DNA of 56,860 nucleotides from JBKSMP01 sp964582055 (lineage in GTDB: Bacteria > Verrucomicrobiota > Verrucomicrobiia > Opitutales > UBA9783): positions 1-56,860 of the forward strand of contig CAZOPT010000002.1 of NCBI GenBank assembly GCA_964582055.1. The letters are read 5' to 3'. Shown one piece after another: positions 49,312 through 56,860 of the stretch. Made by a program: the position numbers and the translations under genes. The notes under the pieces were generated by a model that was given only the letters and a program-made list of their open reading frames with translations, was not told where the DNA came from and ran no database searches. The first letter of the stretch is position 1. Each line of letters starts with the position of its first letter.

Positions 49312-51045
49312 ATGAAATTAAAAACCATATTATTGTTAATGATAACCTGTAGCTTACAGAGTTTTCTACAAAGTGCTAGAGATCCTATCTTTAATTTGCC
49401 ATCGTTTGATGAGTTGAAGGAAGTTAAAGAGACGCCTAACAATGAGCAATACGATAAGGAGCAAATCTTTTCTTCTGGTAATATTGTTGTAACTTTTGAT
49501 GATGATAAAGAGGTACCTGATATAAGGGCAGGTAATTCGAGTCGTGTATCGGTAGATTTTATCGATGAAGATATTAAGCAGGTTTTACGTTATATCTCGG
49601 AGTTGTATGATTTAAATATTATCATTCCAACATCTTTAACAGGTAAAGTTACCATTCGTCTCAAAGATGTTACATGGCAAGCATTGTTAGAAGCAGTTTT
49701 GGCGCCATTAGGATGTAGTTATGTGGAAAATAAAGGGATTGTTCAAATTGGTTCTGCGGAAACGATGCTGCAAGAACCTTTGCAAACTAAAACTTTTTTG
49801 TTGAAATTCGCAGATGCAAAGACTTTAGTAACTGAATTGGCCGAATTTGTGGATAAGGAAAATAAAGAACGCGTGACCTTTAATGAACGTACCAATATGC
49901 TTATTTGGACCGGTCGTAGTAAGAACTTACAACAAGTTGAAACCATCATTGAACAATTGGATAAACCTGAAACGCAAGTTATGATTGAAGCTAAATTCGT
50001 TGAAGCCCATAATAACTTTTCAGATAATTTTGGAATTCAGTGGCCTTCAGGATTAACTGCGTATTTGGATCAAAAAAAGCAAGATTCGAATTCAGAAGGA
50101 AGCACAAGCGATAGTTCTAGTAGCGATGAACATGGCCAAATGACTTATGGGCTTAATGGTAGTAAAGCATTAAGAAATCATAATCTTTTTGTTCAAACAT
50201 TAAATTCCACCTTCAATTTTTCAAAGACGGATGATATTGGGAAAACTTTATCCAATCCAACAATCATTACAATGAATAACGTTCCTGCTACGATGAGTGT
50301 TATTACAAAACATCCGATTCCTAATTATTCTTATAATTCAGATCAAGGAGTGTTTGAAATTAGTGGGTTTGAAGAAAAACCAGTTGGTATTCAATTAAAT
50401 GTTACTCCTAAGGTCCAAGCTGAATATATTACGTTAAAATTGGAACCAAGTTTATCGGAAACTTCTGGAACGGAAACTTTTAAAACAGATAAAGGAACAT
50501 CCGTTAACTATCCTAAAATTGCTGAGAAAAAAACAAGTAGTATCGTTACCATTAAAAGTGGTTATGCGATTGCTATTGGTGGATTAATGTCGCAAACAAA
50601 AAATACTACAAAAAATAAAGTTCCATTTTTTGGTGAATTGCCACTTGTAGGAACATTTTTTTCAAATAGGGATAAGAGTGATAAAATTACTAATTTGATG
50701 ATCTTTTTATCGGCGACACAGATTGCCTATGATGGAACAATTCTTTATCCCCATCAGCAAGGTGTTAAAAATATTTCTCGTAAGCGTATGTTTGAAGCGG
50801 GTATGACCGATAAAGATTTGCCTGGAGAAGTTGATTTGACAGAGCAAGAAGCTAAGATTTACAAAGATATTCATAGCCTTCAAAATAAGTTGGATGATGT
50901 CTTAGCGCGCAGAAAGGCTCAAAAAGCGAAACGTTTGATAAAAAACAAGGTTGACCGTTATCGTGTGACAAAACCTAATACAGGTGTTCCCACTAAAAAT
51001 CGTGCAGCGACTTTAAAACAGAAAGCAAAGGCAACTAAGAAGTGA
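49312..51045 (+). CDS. PilQ/GspD-type secretin
   Basis: Outer-membrane secretin of 577 residues. After a signal peptide come an N-domain (VSVDFIDEDIKQVLRYISELYDLNIIIP, the STN-like/N0 motif), one or two N1-type rings (FLLKFADAKTLVTEL, TNMLIWTGRSKNLQQVETIIEQLD), and the secretin core with ETQVMIEAKFVEA, SNPTIITMNNVPA and VPFFGELPLVGTFF. A Ser/Asp-rich insert follows about residue 258. The C-terminal ~90 residues are highly basic (KKAQKAKRLIKNK) and unusual. It differs from the SctC at 30 kb, so the organism has two secretin systems in this window. Confidence 0.88.
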   Translation: MKLKTILLLMITCSLQSFLQSARDPIFNLPSFDELKEVKETPNNEQYDKEQIFSSGNIVVTFDDDKEVPDIRAGNSSRVSVDFIDEDIKQVLRYISELYDLNIIIPTSLTGKVTIRLKDVTWQALLEAVLAPLGCSYVENKGIVQIGSAETMLQEPLQTKTFLLKFADAKTLVTELAEFVDKENKERVTFNERTNMLIWTGRSKNLQQVETIIEQLDKPETQVMIEAKFVEAHNNFSDNFGIQWPSGLTAYLDQKKQDSNSEGSTSDSSSSDEHGQMTYGLNGSKALRNHNLFVQTLNSTFNFSKTDDIGKTLSNPTIITMNNVPATMSVITKHPIPNYSYNSDQGVFEISGFEEKPVGIQLNVTPKVQAEYITLKLEPSLSETSGTETFKTDKGTSVNYPKIAEKKTSSIVTIKSGYAIAIGGLMSQTKNTTKNKVPFFGELPLVGTFFSNRDKSDKITNLMIFLSATQIAYDGTILYPHQQGVKNISRKRMFEAGMTDKDLPGEVDLTEQEAKIYKDIHSLQNKLDDVLARRKAQKAKRLIKNKVDRYRVTKPNTGVPTKNRAATLKQKAKATKK

Positions 51046-51050
51046 TTTGT

Positions 51051-51097
51051 GATTAAGGGAAAAGTTTCTTATGAAAGCTTTCTCCTTAATCTTTTTT
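51051..51097 (+). terminator. rho-independent terminator of the pilus operon
   Basis: A long, slightly imperfect hairpin from GATTAAGG to CCTTAATC with an inner AAAG/CTTT-rich stem is followed by six T, six bases after the secretin stop. Confidence 0.88.
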
Positions 51098-51108
51098 CTA
51101 AAATTCTT

Positions 51109-52533
51109 TTAATTAAAGTTAGGTTTCTTTTGTGGTAGAATTTTGAGAAGAAATAGAAATAATAGACAATAAAAAATTTGTGGATGTAATTTAATTTCTA
51201 AAGTAGCCCAAGGAAGGGATTCCAAGCAAGTAACACTTTTAAGCAAGCAAGTAATCGCAGTCTGAGCGATTGTGTGAATGAGCGGCAAGACGAATGGACA
51301 ACAAAGACTTGCCAAAGCACTTATAAGTCCAAGAATTACGATTCCACTTGCGAGAGGAATAAGGAGCAAGTTTGCAGTAAAAGCCCAGGGACTAAATAAG
51401 TTCCAATAATAGATAGAGAATAAGCTACTCATTGCACTTGCACAAAGCGAGATGATACAAGTTGCGCGCCAAGCAGAATGATTACGTGAAGAGGAATATG
51501 CAAATGGAATACCTATGTACAAAATACTTGCAACGACGCCATAAGAAAGTTGAAAACCAACATCCCATAGAGCATAGGGATTGAAGAGGAGGTTTAGACC
51601 AATTGTGTTGAAAAATGCAGCTCGTATATCTATGGGACGGTTGAAGATTTGAGCAATCAGTATGAAGGAAATCATGCAGGTCGCTCGTAGAGTGGATGGA
51701 CTAAAACCAACGATTGAGGCGTAAAATAAAACGCTTGTACCGGTAAAAATGATTTTTAGCCATCTTGGAAACAAGAGAAGTTTGCATGTGAAGAAAATAA
51801 AACTACTAACAACGCCAACATGTAGCCCACTAACCGCAAAAAGATGCATAGTTCCTGTATAGAAAAAATGTTGCAATTGATCGCGTGGGATGGCTTCCTT
51901 TTTCCCCATTAAGATTGCTTGAAAAACAGAAGTTGCTAAAAAATCATTTAAGGTTAAAGCCTTTGCAAAATAATTGCGGCAAAGCTGTAGGAATTGAGTT
52001 GTGGGTGAAGGTTTGTATAAATGAGCTTGTGTAGCATGATAACGAATCCCTCTAGACCAAAGGTAGAATGAAAAGTTTTGTTTCGTTATGAAAGGATTAA
52101 TGAGTGGCTTTACATAACCTGAAAATTTGTATGTATAAGAGGGATCCATTGTCTCTTTTTGTTTACGAGTATGAAGATAAAGTGTTTTTTGTGTTCCATC
52201 TTCCAAATGAAGGATGCCAATACCTCCAAGATTATTTTCCTTGGTTTGAAAGCGTTTTTCAAATGTAAATGTACCTTTTGTAAAAAATCCTTTTGAAGAA
52301 ATGGTTTGTACTTCTTGTACCATCAAAAATGCAGATAAACCACTTAAAATAAAAGCGAGGATTGTAAATTTTTTGTAAGGCCAATGGATTTTTTTGTATT
52401 TTATCCAAAGGAGTAGTAGAAATGCATAAAATAAACAAGAGAATATCTGTATTTTTGTTTGTAGCCAGCAATAGGCAAAACTTAGATTGAAAATACAAAC
52501 GATGGTAAGAATGCCTAATGGATAGTGAATCAC
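51109..52533 (-). CDS. comEC: ComEC/Rec2-like competence membrane protein, no beta-lactamase domain
   Basis: 474 residues with many hydrophobic segments. The N-terminal DUF4131-like part and the competence domain (HLFAVSGLHVGVVSSFIF, PSTLRATCMISFILIAQ, NLLFNPYALWDVGFQLSYG) are clear; this is the channel for DNA uptake across the inner membrane. The C-terminal metallo-beta-lactamase-like domain of long ComEC proteins is absent. The GTG start has an AAGG in front and lies five bases after the ribF-like stop. The convergent pilus-type operon next door fits a DNA-uptake role, but no other competence gene is visible. Confidence 0.85.
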   Translation of the reverse strand: MIHYPLGILTIVCIFNLSFAYCWLQTKIQIFSCLFYAFLLLLWIKYKKIHWPYKKFTILAFILSGLSAFLMVQEVQTISSKGFFTKGTFTFEKRFQTKENNLGGIGILHLEDGTQKTLYLHTRKQKETMDPSYTYKFSGYVKPLINPFITKQNFSFYLWSRGIRYHATQAHLYKPSPTTQFLQLCRNYFAKALTLNDFLATSVFQAILMGKKEAIPRDQLQHFFYTGTMHLFAVSGLHVGVVSSFIFFTCKLLLFPRWLKIIFTGTSVLFYASIVGFSPSTLRATCMISFILIAQIFNRPIDIRAAFFNTIGLNLLFNPYALWDVGFQLSYGVVASILYIGIPFAYSSSRNHSAWRATCIISLCASAMSSLFSIYYWNLFSPWAFTANLLLIPLASGIVILGLISALASLCCPFVLPLIHTIAQTAITCLLKSVTCLESLPWATLEIKLHPQIFYCLLFLFLLKILPQKKPNFN

Positions 52534-52538
52534 AAACC

Positions 52539-53276
52539 TTATAATTCCTTTTGAAATTCAAGTAAACAGGTTACTTTTTGAAAGCTTGTATCTAGATCAG
52601 AAATAACTTGATAAAGGCCTTGTTTGATCTGAAGGGTTATGGTTTGTTCGGTTTTTTTATGAACAATTCGACAAACATAAGTTCCATCTTTTAATTTAAG
52701 TTCACAGCGATGTTGGAATTGGTAAGAAGGTGTGAGATAACCTATACAATGGTAGGGTTTATAAAGGAGTTGATTGGCAAAGGAAATCAAACCATCCTTA
52801 AGGGCCTTTCGAATGCATGTGCTACAAATTTTTTCGCCATTTTGTTTTAGATGAGGAATAACATGAAGTTGAATAGCATTTTTCTGACAAAGGGTTTGAA
52901 GTATATTTAGTGTCCCTAGTCTTTTATGTCCAAAGCGAAAGTCTTCTCCTACATAGAGATGAGATAAATTAGGGAAGAATTGCATTAAATAAGTAAAAAA
53001 GTAATCGGGTGTTGCATGTGACCATTGTTCTGTAAATTTTTTAATAAAAATGAAATCGCAACCTAATTTTTTTAGTAACCAATAGCGCTGTTGTATTGGA
53101 TAAATAAGCTGTGGAGCATCTGGTAAATGTAGAACTTGTTTAGGATGTGGATGAAAGGTTAAAGCACCCGACCAGGCATTTGTTTTTTGGGTAGTTTCAA
53201 TTGTGGATTGAAGTAAGTAGCGATGTCCGCGATGTACTCCATCAAATATACCAATTGCTAAGTGTAGAGGCTTCAT
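52539..53276 (-). CDS. ribF: FAD synthetase (RibF-like), flavokinase domain degenerate or missing
   Basis: 245 residues. The N-terminal FMN adenylyltransferase domain is complete: AIGIFDGVHRGHRYLL, ALTFHPHPKQV, LYVGEDFRFGHKRLG. After residue about 165 only 80 residues remain, and the riboflavin kinase motif (G-x-GFPTANL) is not visible although a short beta-rich end (CELKLKDGTYVCRI) may be a relic. Full-length RibF is normally about 300 residues. The ATG at 53276 overlaps the truB stop as ATGA. Confidence 0.85.
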   Translation of the reverse strand: MKPLHLAIGIFDGVHRGHRYLLQSTIETTQKTNAWSGALTFHPHPKQVLHLPDAPQLIYPIQQRYWLLKKLGCDFIFIKKFTEQWSHATPDYFFTYLMQFFPNLSHLYVGEDFRFGHKRLGTLNILQTLCQKNAIQLHVIPHLKQNGEKICSTCIRKALKDGLISFANQLLYKPYHCIGYLTPSYQFQHRCELKLKDGTYVCRIVHKKTEQTITLQIKQGLYQVISDLDTSFQKVTCLLEFQKEL

Positions 53277-54010
53277 GCAAATGGGTTTTTTACGAATTGT
53301 TCGCAAGGAATAATGTGTTCCATTAAGAAGGTTGTATTCTGTTCCAATAATTCGTCTAATGTGATTGCCTGATCGATGTCAAGCGATCCACTACGAGTTC
53401 GTCGTAAAGAAGCTAAATGGGCTCCACATCCGACTTTCTTGCCAAGGTCATGAGCAAGGGAACGGATGTAAGTACCTTTTGAACATTTTACACGAAAGGT
53501 GATATTCGGTAAAGAAAAGTGCTCTATTTCAAAGCTAAAAATGGTAATAAAATTGGGATTACGTTCAACTTCTTGTCCTTTACGTGCTAATTTATAAAGC
53601 GGAATGCCATTCTTTTTTTTAGCAGAAAACATGGGAGGTTGTTGATATTGATCGCCCAAAAATCCTTTTATTGTTTGTTTAATATGTTCTTGAGTAATAC
53701 CGTCTATTGGATGAGTACTTATAATTTCACCTTCTGAATCGTAAGTAGACGTCTCAACACCGAGTTGTATGGTACCTGTATACTCTTTTTGACCACACAT
53801 CAATGATTGCGAAAGTTTTGTTGCTTTACCTAAAACGACCACAAGCAATCCTGTTGCTAATGGATCTAAGGTACCTGCGTGCCCTAATTTCGTTATGCAA
53901 AAATGGTATTTAAGTTTTCTAAGGACATCAAAGGAAGAGCACCCATAAGGTTTGTCGATGAGGAGTACGCCATTTAAATCTAACGAAGGTTTGGTTCTCG
54001 AATTTCCCAT
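53273..54010 (-). CDS. truB: tRNA pseudouridine-55 synthase
   Basis: 245 residues. The catalytic Asp is in KLGHAGTLDPLATGLLVV; GVLLIDKPYGCSSFDVL at the N-terminus and KKKNGIPLYKLARKG, CSKGTYIRSLAHDLG are family hallmarks. It converts U55 of the T-loop to pseudouridine. It is shorter than E. coli TruB because the C-terminal PUA domain is absent. It follows nrnA by two bases in the common nrnA-truB-ribF order. Confidence 0.96.
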   Translation of the reverse strand: MGNSRTKPSLDLNGVLLIDKPYGCSSFDVLRKLKYHFCITKLGHAGTLDPLATGLLVVVLGKATKLSQSLMCGQKEYTGTIQLGVETSTYDSEGEIISTHPIDGITQEHIKQTIKGFLGDQYQQPPMFSAKKKNGIPLYKLARKGQEVERNPNFITIFSFEIEHFSLPNITFRVKCSKGTYIRSLAHDLGKKVGCGAHLASLRRTRSGSLDIDQAITLDELLEQNTTFLMEHIIPCEQFVKNPFA

Positions 54011-54012
54011 AG

Positions 54013-54963
54013 TTAATCGAGTGATTTTGCTAATTCGTGGATTAATTTATCTAAAGAAAACTGTTCTTTAGGACAACAAAATCCAGCAGCACAAGGGTGC
54101 CCACCACCATTCCATTGCTGTGCAATTTTATTTACTAAAATGGATGGTTCGGAAGATCGTAAACTACCTTTTGCGAAGGTTGTATTGTATTCCAAAAAAA
54201 CACCTATTTTTACATTTTTAATAGTTAGTAGTTGGTTTACAAAACCTTCAGTATCCTTGTGTTCCGTTTGAGTAGCTTCATAATCTTTTGTAGATAATGA
54301 AGCGATCGCTATTTGGTTCTTTTCGTAAAGTGCGATGTTGTTTAAAAAAATACTTTGTAGTTTTAGTTGTTGCGAACTTTTGTTGTTAAAAATTTGTTGT
54401 ATGATCTTATAAGGCTTAACACCCGCTCGTACCAAGTGTTCTGCGCATTCAAAGGTATGTTGTGTCGTATTACTATGCGAAAAATTACCAGAATCGGTTA
54501 ATAATCCTAAATATAGGGCATTATTAATACGGCTATCGCTGAATTTATAGCCATTTTGGCTGAGTAAAAACGTAAGAATTTCACATGTGGAACATGCATT
54601 TGTTTGGATACAGCTAAATTTTGACCATGTTTCTTCTTTGGGATGATGATCTATGATAAGCGTATAATCTTTCGTTTGAACTGCAGGTGCGATACGTGTG
54701 CGTTTGGGACAATCAACTGCAAACCAGGTTGCAGGTTCATTGATTTCCTCTAATGTTACTTGAGGAACTGTTTCAATAAAAGGCTTATAAACATTTGTAA
54801 TATCTTCAGTACGAACTGCGTAAGCTTCCCAACCTAAAGCATTTAAATGTAAGGTTAAAGCTGTTTGGCTTCCAATGGCATCTCCGTCTGCTCGTTCGTG
54901 TCCGACTACATAAATAGGATGTTCACGCTTTAAGGTATTTAAGATATTCGACAAAAATGACAT
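54013..54963 (-). CDS. nrnA: DHH-family phosphoesterase (NrnA-like)
   Basis: About 316 residues. The DHH domain shows VVGHERADGDAIGSQTAL, FAVDCPKR and LIIDHHPKE, and LGLLTDSGNFSHSNT. The C-terminal DHHA1 domain ends in WNGGGHPCAAGF. NrnA proteins degrade short RNA oligomers and, in some species, pAp. ATG 54963 is preferred to a TTG four codons upstream. It is first of the nrnA-truB-ribF-comEC run. Confidence 0.93.
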   Translation of the reverse strand: MSFLSNILNTLKREHPIYVVGHERADGDAIGSQTALTLHLNALGWEAYAVRTEDITNVYKPFIETVPQVTLEEINEPATWFAVDCPKRTRIAPAVQTKDYTLIIDHHPKEETWSKFSCIQTNACSTCEILTFLLSQNGYKFSDSRINNALYLGLLTDSGNFSHSNTTQHTFECAEHLVRAGVKPYKIIQQIFNNKSSQQLKLQSIFLNNIALYEKNQIAIASLSTKDYEATQTEHKDTEGFVNQLLTIKNVKIGVFLEYNTTFAKGSLRSSEPSILVNKIAQQWNGGGHPCAAGFCCPKEQFSLDKLIHELAKSLD

Positions 54964-55001
54964 AATTTTACACAAGCTTATTTTAGGATTAAGAACAACG
55001 A

Positions 55002-55715
55002 TTATTTACAAATTTTTTGAGGAGAATTTTCAATACATTCATTCATCAGTATATTATTGGGAATAACAATAAGCGTATTTTGTTCAGTGCGCAAGCGTGT
55101 AGAACGTAAACCAATGGACTCAACACGTCCACAAGCTTTACTGCCAATACGGATCCAATCTCCTTCTTTAAACGGTTGATCGAGTAAGATTGAGACTGCT
55201 CCCCACAAATTACTTAAGGTATTTTGGGCAGCAAAAGCAACAGCAGCTCCACCAATTCCCAAAGTTGTTAAAAGGCCGCCAATAGAATAACCTAAGTTAT
55301 TGGCAGCGACTACGCACCCGAGTAATACGAATCCAAAAAATAAAAGTTTTTGAAGCAAGGGGTAAAAATCAGATAAATTTTTAATTAACTTTCTAAAAAC
55401 AATGAGACCTACTAGGCATAAAAAATCGCCTAAGATCAGACAAAAAACGAAACTAGAACAAGCTTTACAAACTTTAGCAGCCAACCCTAATTGTAAATAG
55501 TTAGAAGTAAACCATGGAAGTAAAAACCCCCAAAGTGTATAGATTTTAATTCGTAATTTAAAAAATAAATGCTTAAGAATGGTTTTGTTAAAGTCAAATT
55601 TAGCAAACCATTGTTGCAAATGTTTGATATTATGAAGAATTATAAAATGCAGCGTTATAAAAAGTAGAGTATAACAAACACTTTTATAATGTTCTATTAA
55701 AAATGCTTGTATCAT
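55002..55715 (-). CDS. short MscS-family mechanosensitive channel-like protein
   Basis: 237 residues. Four or five membrane segments lead to the pore helix GGLLTTLGIGGAAVAFAAQNTLSNLWG and the beta domain DQPFKEGDWIRIG, GRVESIGLRSTRLRT and LIVIPNNILMNECIEN, which are the MscS signature. The chain stops within a few residues of that motif, so the cytoplasmic alpha/beta vestibule of normal MscS is lacking. It may be a natural minimal form or a truncated gene. Its ATG abuts the stop codon of the DUF502 gene. Confidence 0.8.
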   Translation of the reverse strand: MIQAFLIEHYKSVCYTLLFITLHFIILHNIKHLQQWFAKFDFNKTILKHLFFKLRIKIYTLWGFLLPWFTSNYLQLGLAAKVCKACSSFVFCLILGDFLCLVGLIVFRKLIKNLSDFYPLLQKLLFFGFVLLGCVVAANNLGYSIGGLLTTLGIGGAAVAFAAQNTLSNLWGAVSILLDQPFKEGDWIRIGSKACGRVESIGLRSTRLRTEQNTLIVIPNNILMNECIENSPQKICK

Positions 55716-56375
55716 TTATTTTTTTTCTTCAATAGTCGTTTTTATTTCCGGAATTTGGGAGGCAACTTGTGGGATAACCGTTCCTCCGGAAATGATAAGC
55801 TTAATCGCGTCTCCAACAGACATATCCAACAGTACCAATTCTTCTTCGGGAACCATAATAAGGAATCCAGTAGTAGGATTAGGAGTAGTTGGAATAAAAA
55901 CATTGCAGACATTTTCTTTTGTTTTCTCTTGAACTTCCCCTTGAGATCGATTGGTTAAAAATCCTATTGAATACATACCTTTGCTAGGGAATTGCACCAA
56001 AACAGCTTTTTCAAATACAGCTTTTTGATTTTGTCCAATGGTATCGACAATTTGTTTTACAGTATTATAAATGGTATTGATAAATGGAATATTTTGAATT
56101 AAGCTTTCTGTAAATTTCAAAAAAGTCTTTCCTAAGAAAAATTTCGAAAGCCATCCGAACATTGTTATTAACCCAATAACGATTAATATAGACAGAAGAC
56201 TTGCAAAGAATTCAAGCCATTGCTTATCAAAATTATTGAGCCATGAACCAAAAAAAACAACACTAGCAGGTTGTCCGATTTTTTCGAGCAAAAACCGAAT
56301 AACTATAAAAGTAACACCCAATGGCATTAGAACGATTAATCCGGCGATAAATGAACGTTTCAATCCTTTTAACAT
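55716..56375 (-). CDS. DUF502 family membrane protein
   Basis: 219 residues. Two membrane segments in the first 85 residues (SFIAGLIVLMPLGVTFIVIRF and a second around 62-80) precede a soluble part with IPFINTIYNTVKQIVDTI, the conserved DUF502 helix, and FIPTTPNPTTGFLIMVPEEELVLLDMSVGDAIKLIISGG, the diagnostic C-terminal block. The family has no proven function. It abuts the MscS-like gene and is probably co-transcribed with it. Confidence 0.9.
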   Translation of the reverse strand: MLKGLKRSFIAGLIVLMPLGVTFIVIRFLLEKIGQPASVVFFGSWLNNFDKQWLEFFASLLSILIVIGLITMFGWLSKFFLGKTFLKFTESLIQNIPFINTIYNTVKQIVDTIGQNQKAVFEKAVLVQFPSKGMYSIGFLTNRSQGEVQEKTKENVCNVFIPTTPNPTTGFLIMVPEEELVLLDMSVGDAIKLIISGGTVIPQVASQIPEIKTTIEEKK

Positions 56376-56381
56376 GCCTTA

Positions 56382-56410
56382 AATTTAATAGAGAATATTG
56401 TTTAAATCAA
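56382..56410 (-). promoter_or_regulatory. leaderless-type promoter of the DUF502 operon
   Basis: On the minus strand: TTGATT (56405-56410), a 17-base spacer, TAAATT (56382-56387), then six bases to the ATG at 56375. The AAGG in those six bases is too close to the ATG for a normal Shine-Dalgarno. Confidence 0.5.
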
Positions 56411-56474
56411 GCGTTAAAAGCGAATAAAATGAAGAAAAGAGTAAGTCGGTATAAAAGTTGCTTATGGAAAAGTT

Positions 56475-56860
56475 GTGGGTATTACAAGTAAGCAAATAGA
56501 ATCAGGTACAATTTTACAAACTCCCGTTGATTCAATGGGAACAGGTCAAAATGTGCAACAAAATCTAAATGCTGTAATATTTCAGAAAGGGGGGGAGATA
56601 AGCAACCAATTAAACATGTCTGCAGCCCATAGTAATATTGCGCGCCTTGTTACAAAAAATGAAAATGGTGTTACAAGTCTTGGACAAGGAAATTATTTTG
56701 CAGAAAATGTAACTCTTTCAAGTGCATTAAAAAAGCTAGAAAGTGTACAAGATTACAATGAAGATATGAAAAAGGTTGTTTTAGATTCCATTGCAAAAGC
56801 ATCAAATGAAGCCGGCAAAATAGCCATATTAGAAAAAGGGTTAGCGTTTTTAGAAACCGA
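56475..56860 (+). CDS. N-terminal part of an unidentified polar protein, runs off the window
   Basis: An open frame of 128 codons starts at a GTG (56475), with GGA six bases upstream; the only in-frame stop before it is at 56442, and no ATG lies between. The protein is rich in Asn, Gln, Ser and Thr, has no signal peptide or membrane segment, and shows helical stretches such as LSSALKKLESVQDYNEDMKKVV. I do not recognise the family. Its composition is similar to that of many type III substrates, which is only suggestive. An ATG at 56464 leads to a stop after 11 codons and is not the start. Confidence 0.55.
   Translation, partial: MGITSKQIESGTILQTPVDSMGTGQNVQQNLNAVIFQKGGEISNQLNMSAAHSNIARLVTKNENGVTSLGQGNYFAENVTLSSALKKLESVQDYNEDMKKVVLDSIAKASNEAGKIAILEKGLAFLET

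Noticed and set aside
56464..56499. ATG at 56464 as start of the last gene
   Set aside because: It reaches a TAG after 11 codons; the long open frame is in a different phase and starts at the GTG at 56475.
1..56860. CRISPR arrays, insertion sequences, integrases, attachment sites or prophage genes
   Set aside because: I saw no regularly spaced repeats, no transposase or recombinase domains and no tRNA-end duplications in the window.

Overview
The window is AT-rich, gene-dense bacterial chromosome carrying three tRNA genes and about fifty protein genes. It looks like a Gram-negative, host-associated member of the PVC group, most likely Verrucomicrobiota (Opitutae-like). The arguments are an lpxC-fabZ fusion followed by lpxA, a five-gene pilus-type operon laid out like the Akkermansia Amuc_1098-1102 locus, type III secretion genes with a CesT-type chaperone, and a GGST-type phosphatidylserine decarboxylase. 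The placement is inference from gene content; no rRNA gene is present to confirm it. A 100-N assembly gap lies at 19408-19507.

Layout. 1-4.9 kb (+): tRNA-Leu almost fused to serS, then pyrG, ndk and an unusual response-regulator-like protein. 4.9-7.3 kb: MFS transporter, hpf, marC. 7.3-16.9 kb (-): one long run reading Ste24 protease, HIT protein, lpxC-fabZ, lpxA, RlmD-like methyltransferase, LptF/G permease, dnaG, rpoD, so lipid A synthesis and export are joined to replication and transcription genes. 17-25 kb: xseB, an L,D-transpeptidase, two tandem secreted paralogues of unknown family (the second cut by the gap), an M23 peptidase, heptose genes (hldA, gmhB), a Ca/Na exchanger and a BspA-like leucine-rich-repeat protein. 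25-30 kb: tRNA-Gly, a two-gene polar amino acid ABC importer, psd, miaA and a lipoprotein. 30.4-34.4 kb: a type III secretion island (SctC secretin and chaperone on -, a SctX-like protein and a GNAT-like protein on +). 34.4-39.4 kb: asd, a small polar protein, a LysM lipoprotein, ruvC, tRNA-Pro and mrdA. 39.4-46.1 kb: a probable surface phosphoramidate cluster. 46.5-51 kb: pilus-type operon (pilM-, pilN-, pilO-, pilP- and pilQ-like). 51-56.4 kb (-): comEC-like, ribF-like, truB, nrnA, a short MscS and a DUF502 protein. The window ends inside an unidentified polar protein.

The most interesting locus is 39399-46128. Four overlapping or abutting minus-strand genes encode a PEP-synthase-like kinase with an extra N-terminal nucleotidyltransferase-like domain, a 199-residue class I amidotransferase-like hydrolase, a CTP-type nucleotidyltransferase and a membrane alkaline-phosphatase-fold enzyme. 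A CDP-glycerol-transferase-family gene runs divergently. The first three match, in kind and order, the Campylobacter jejuni enzymes Cj1418, Cj1417 and Cj1416 (glutamine kinase, CDP-glutamine hydrolase, phosphoglutamine cytidylyltransferase) that make cytidine diphosphoramidate for capsule decoration. The local transferases and the kinase fusion suggest a different end product.

A second genome-level signal is repeated leaderless-promoter geometry. Several operon-leading genes have a -35 box, a 17-bp spacer and a -10 box ending about 5-8 nt before the ATG, with no Shine-Dalgarno (mrdA, the pilM-like gene, sctX-like, the DUF502 gene, ndk, hpf), while serS begins 6 nt after the encoded CCA of tRNA-Leu. 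Other genes have strong Shine-Dalgarno sequences, so both initiation modes seem to be used.
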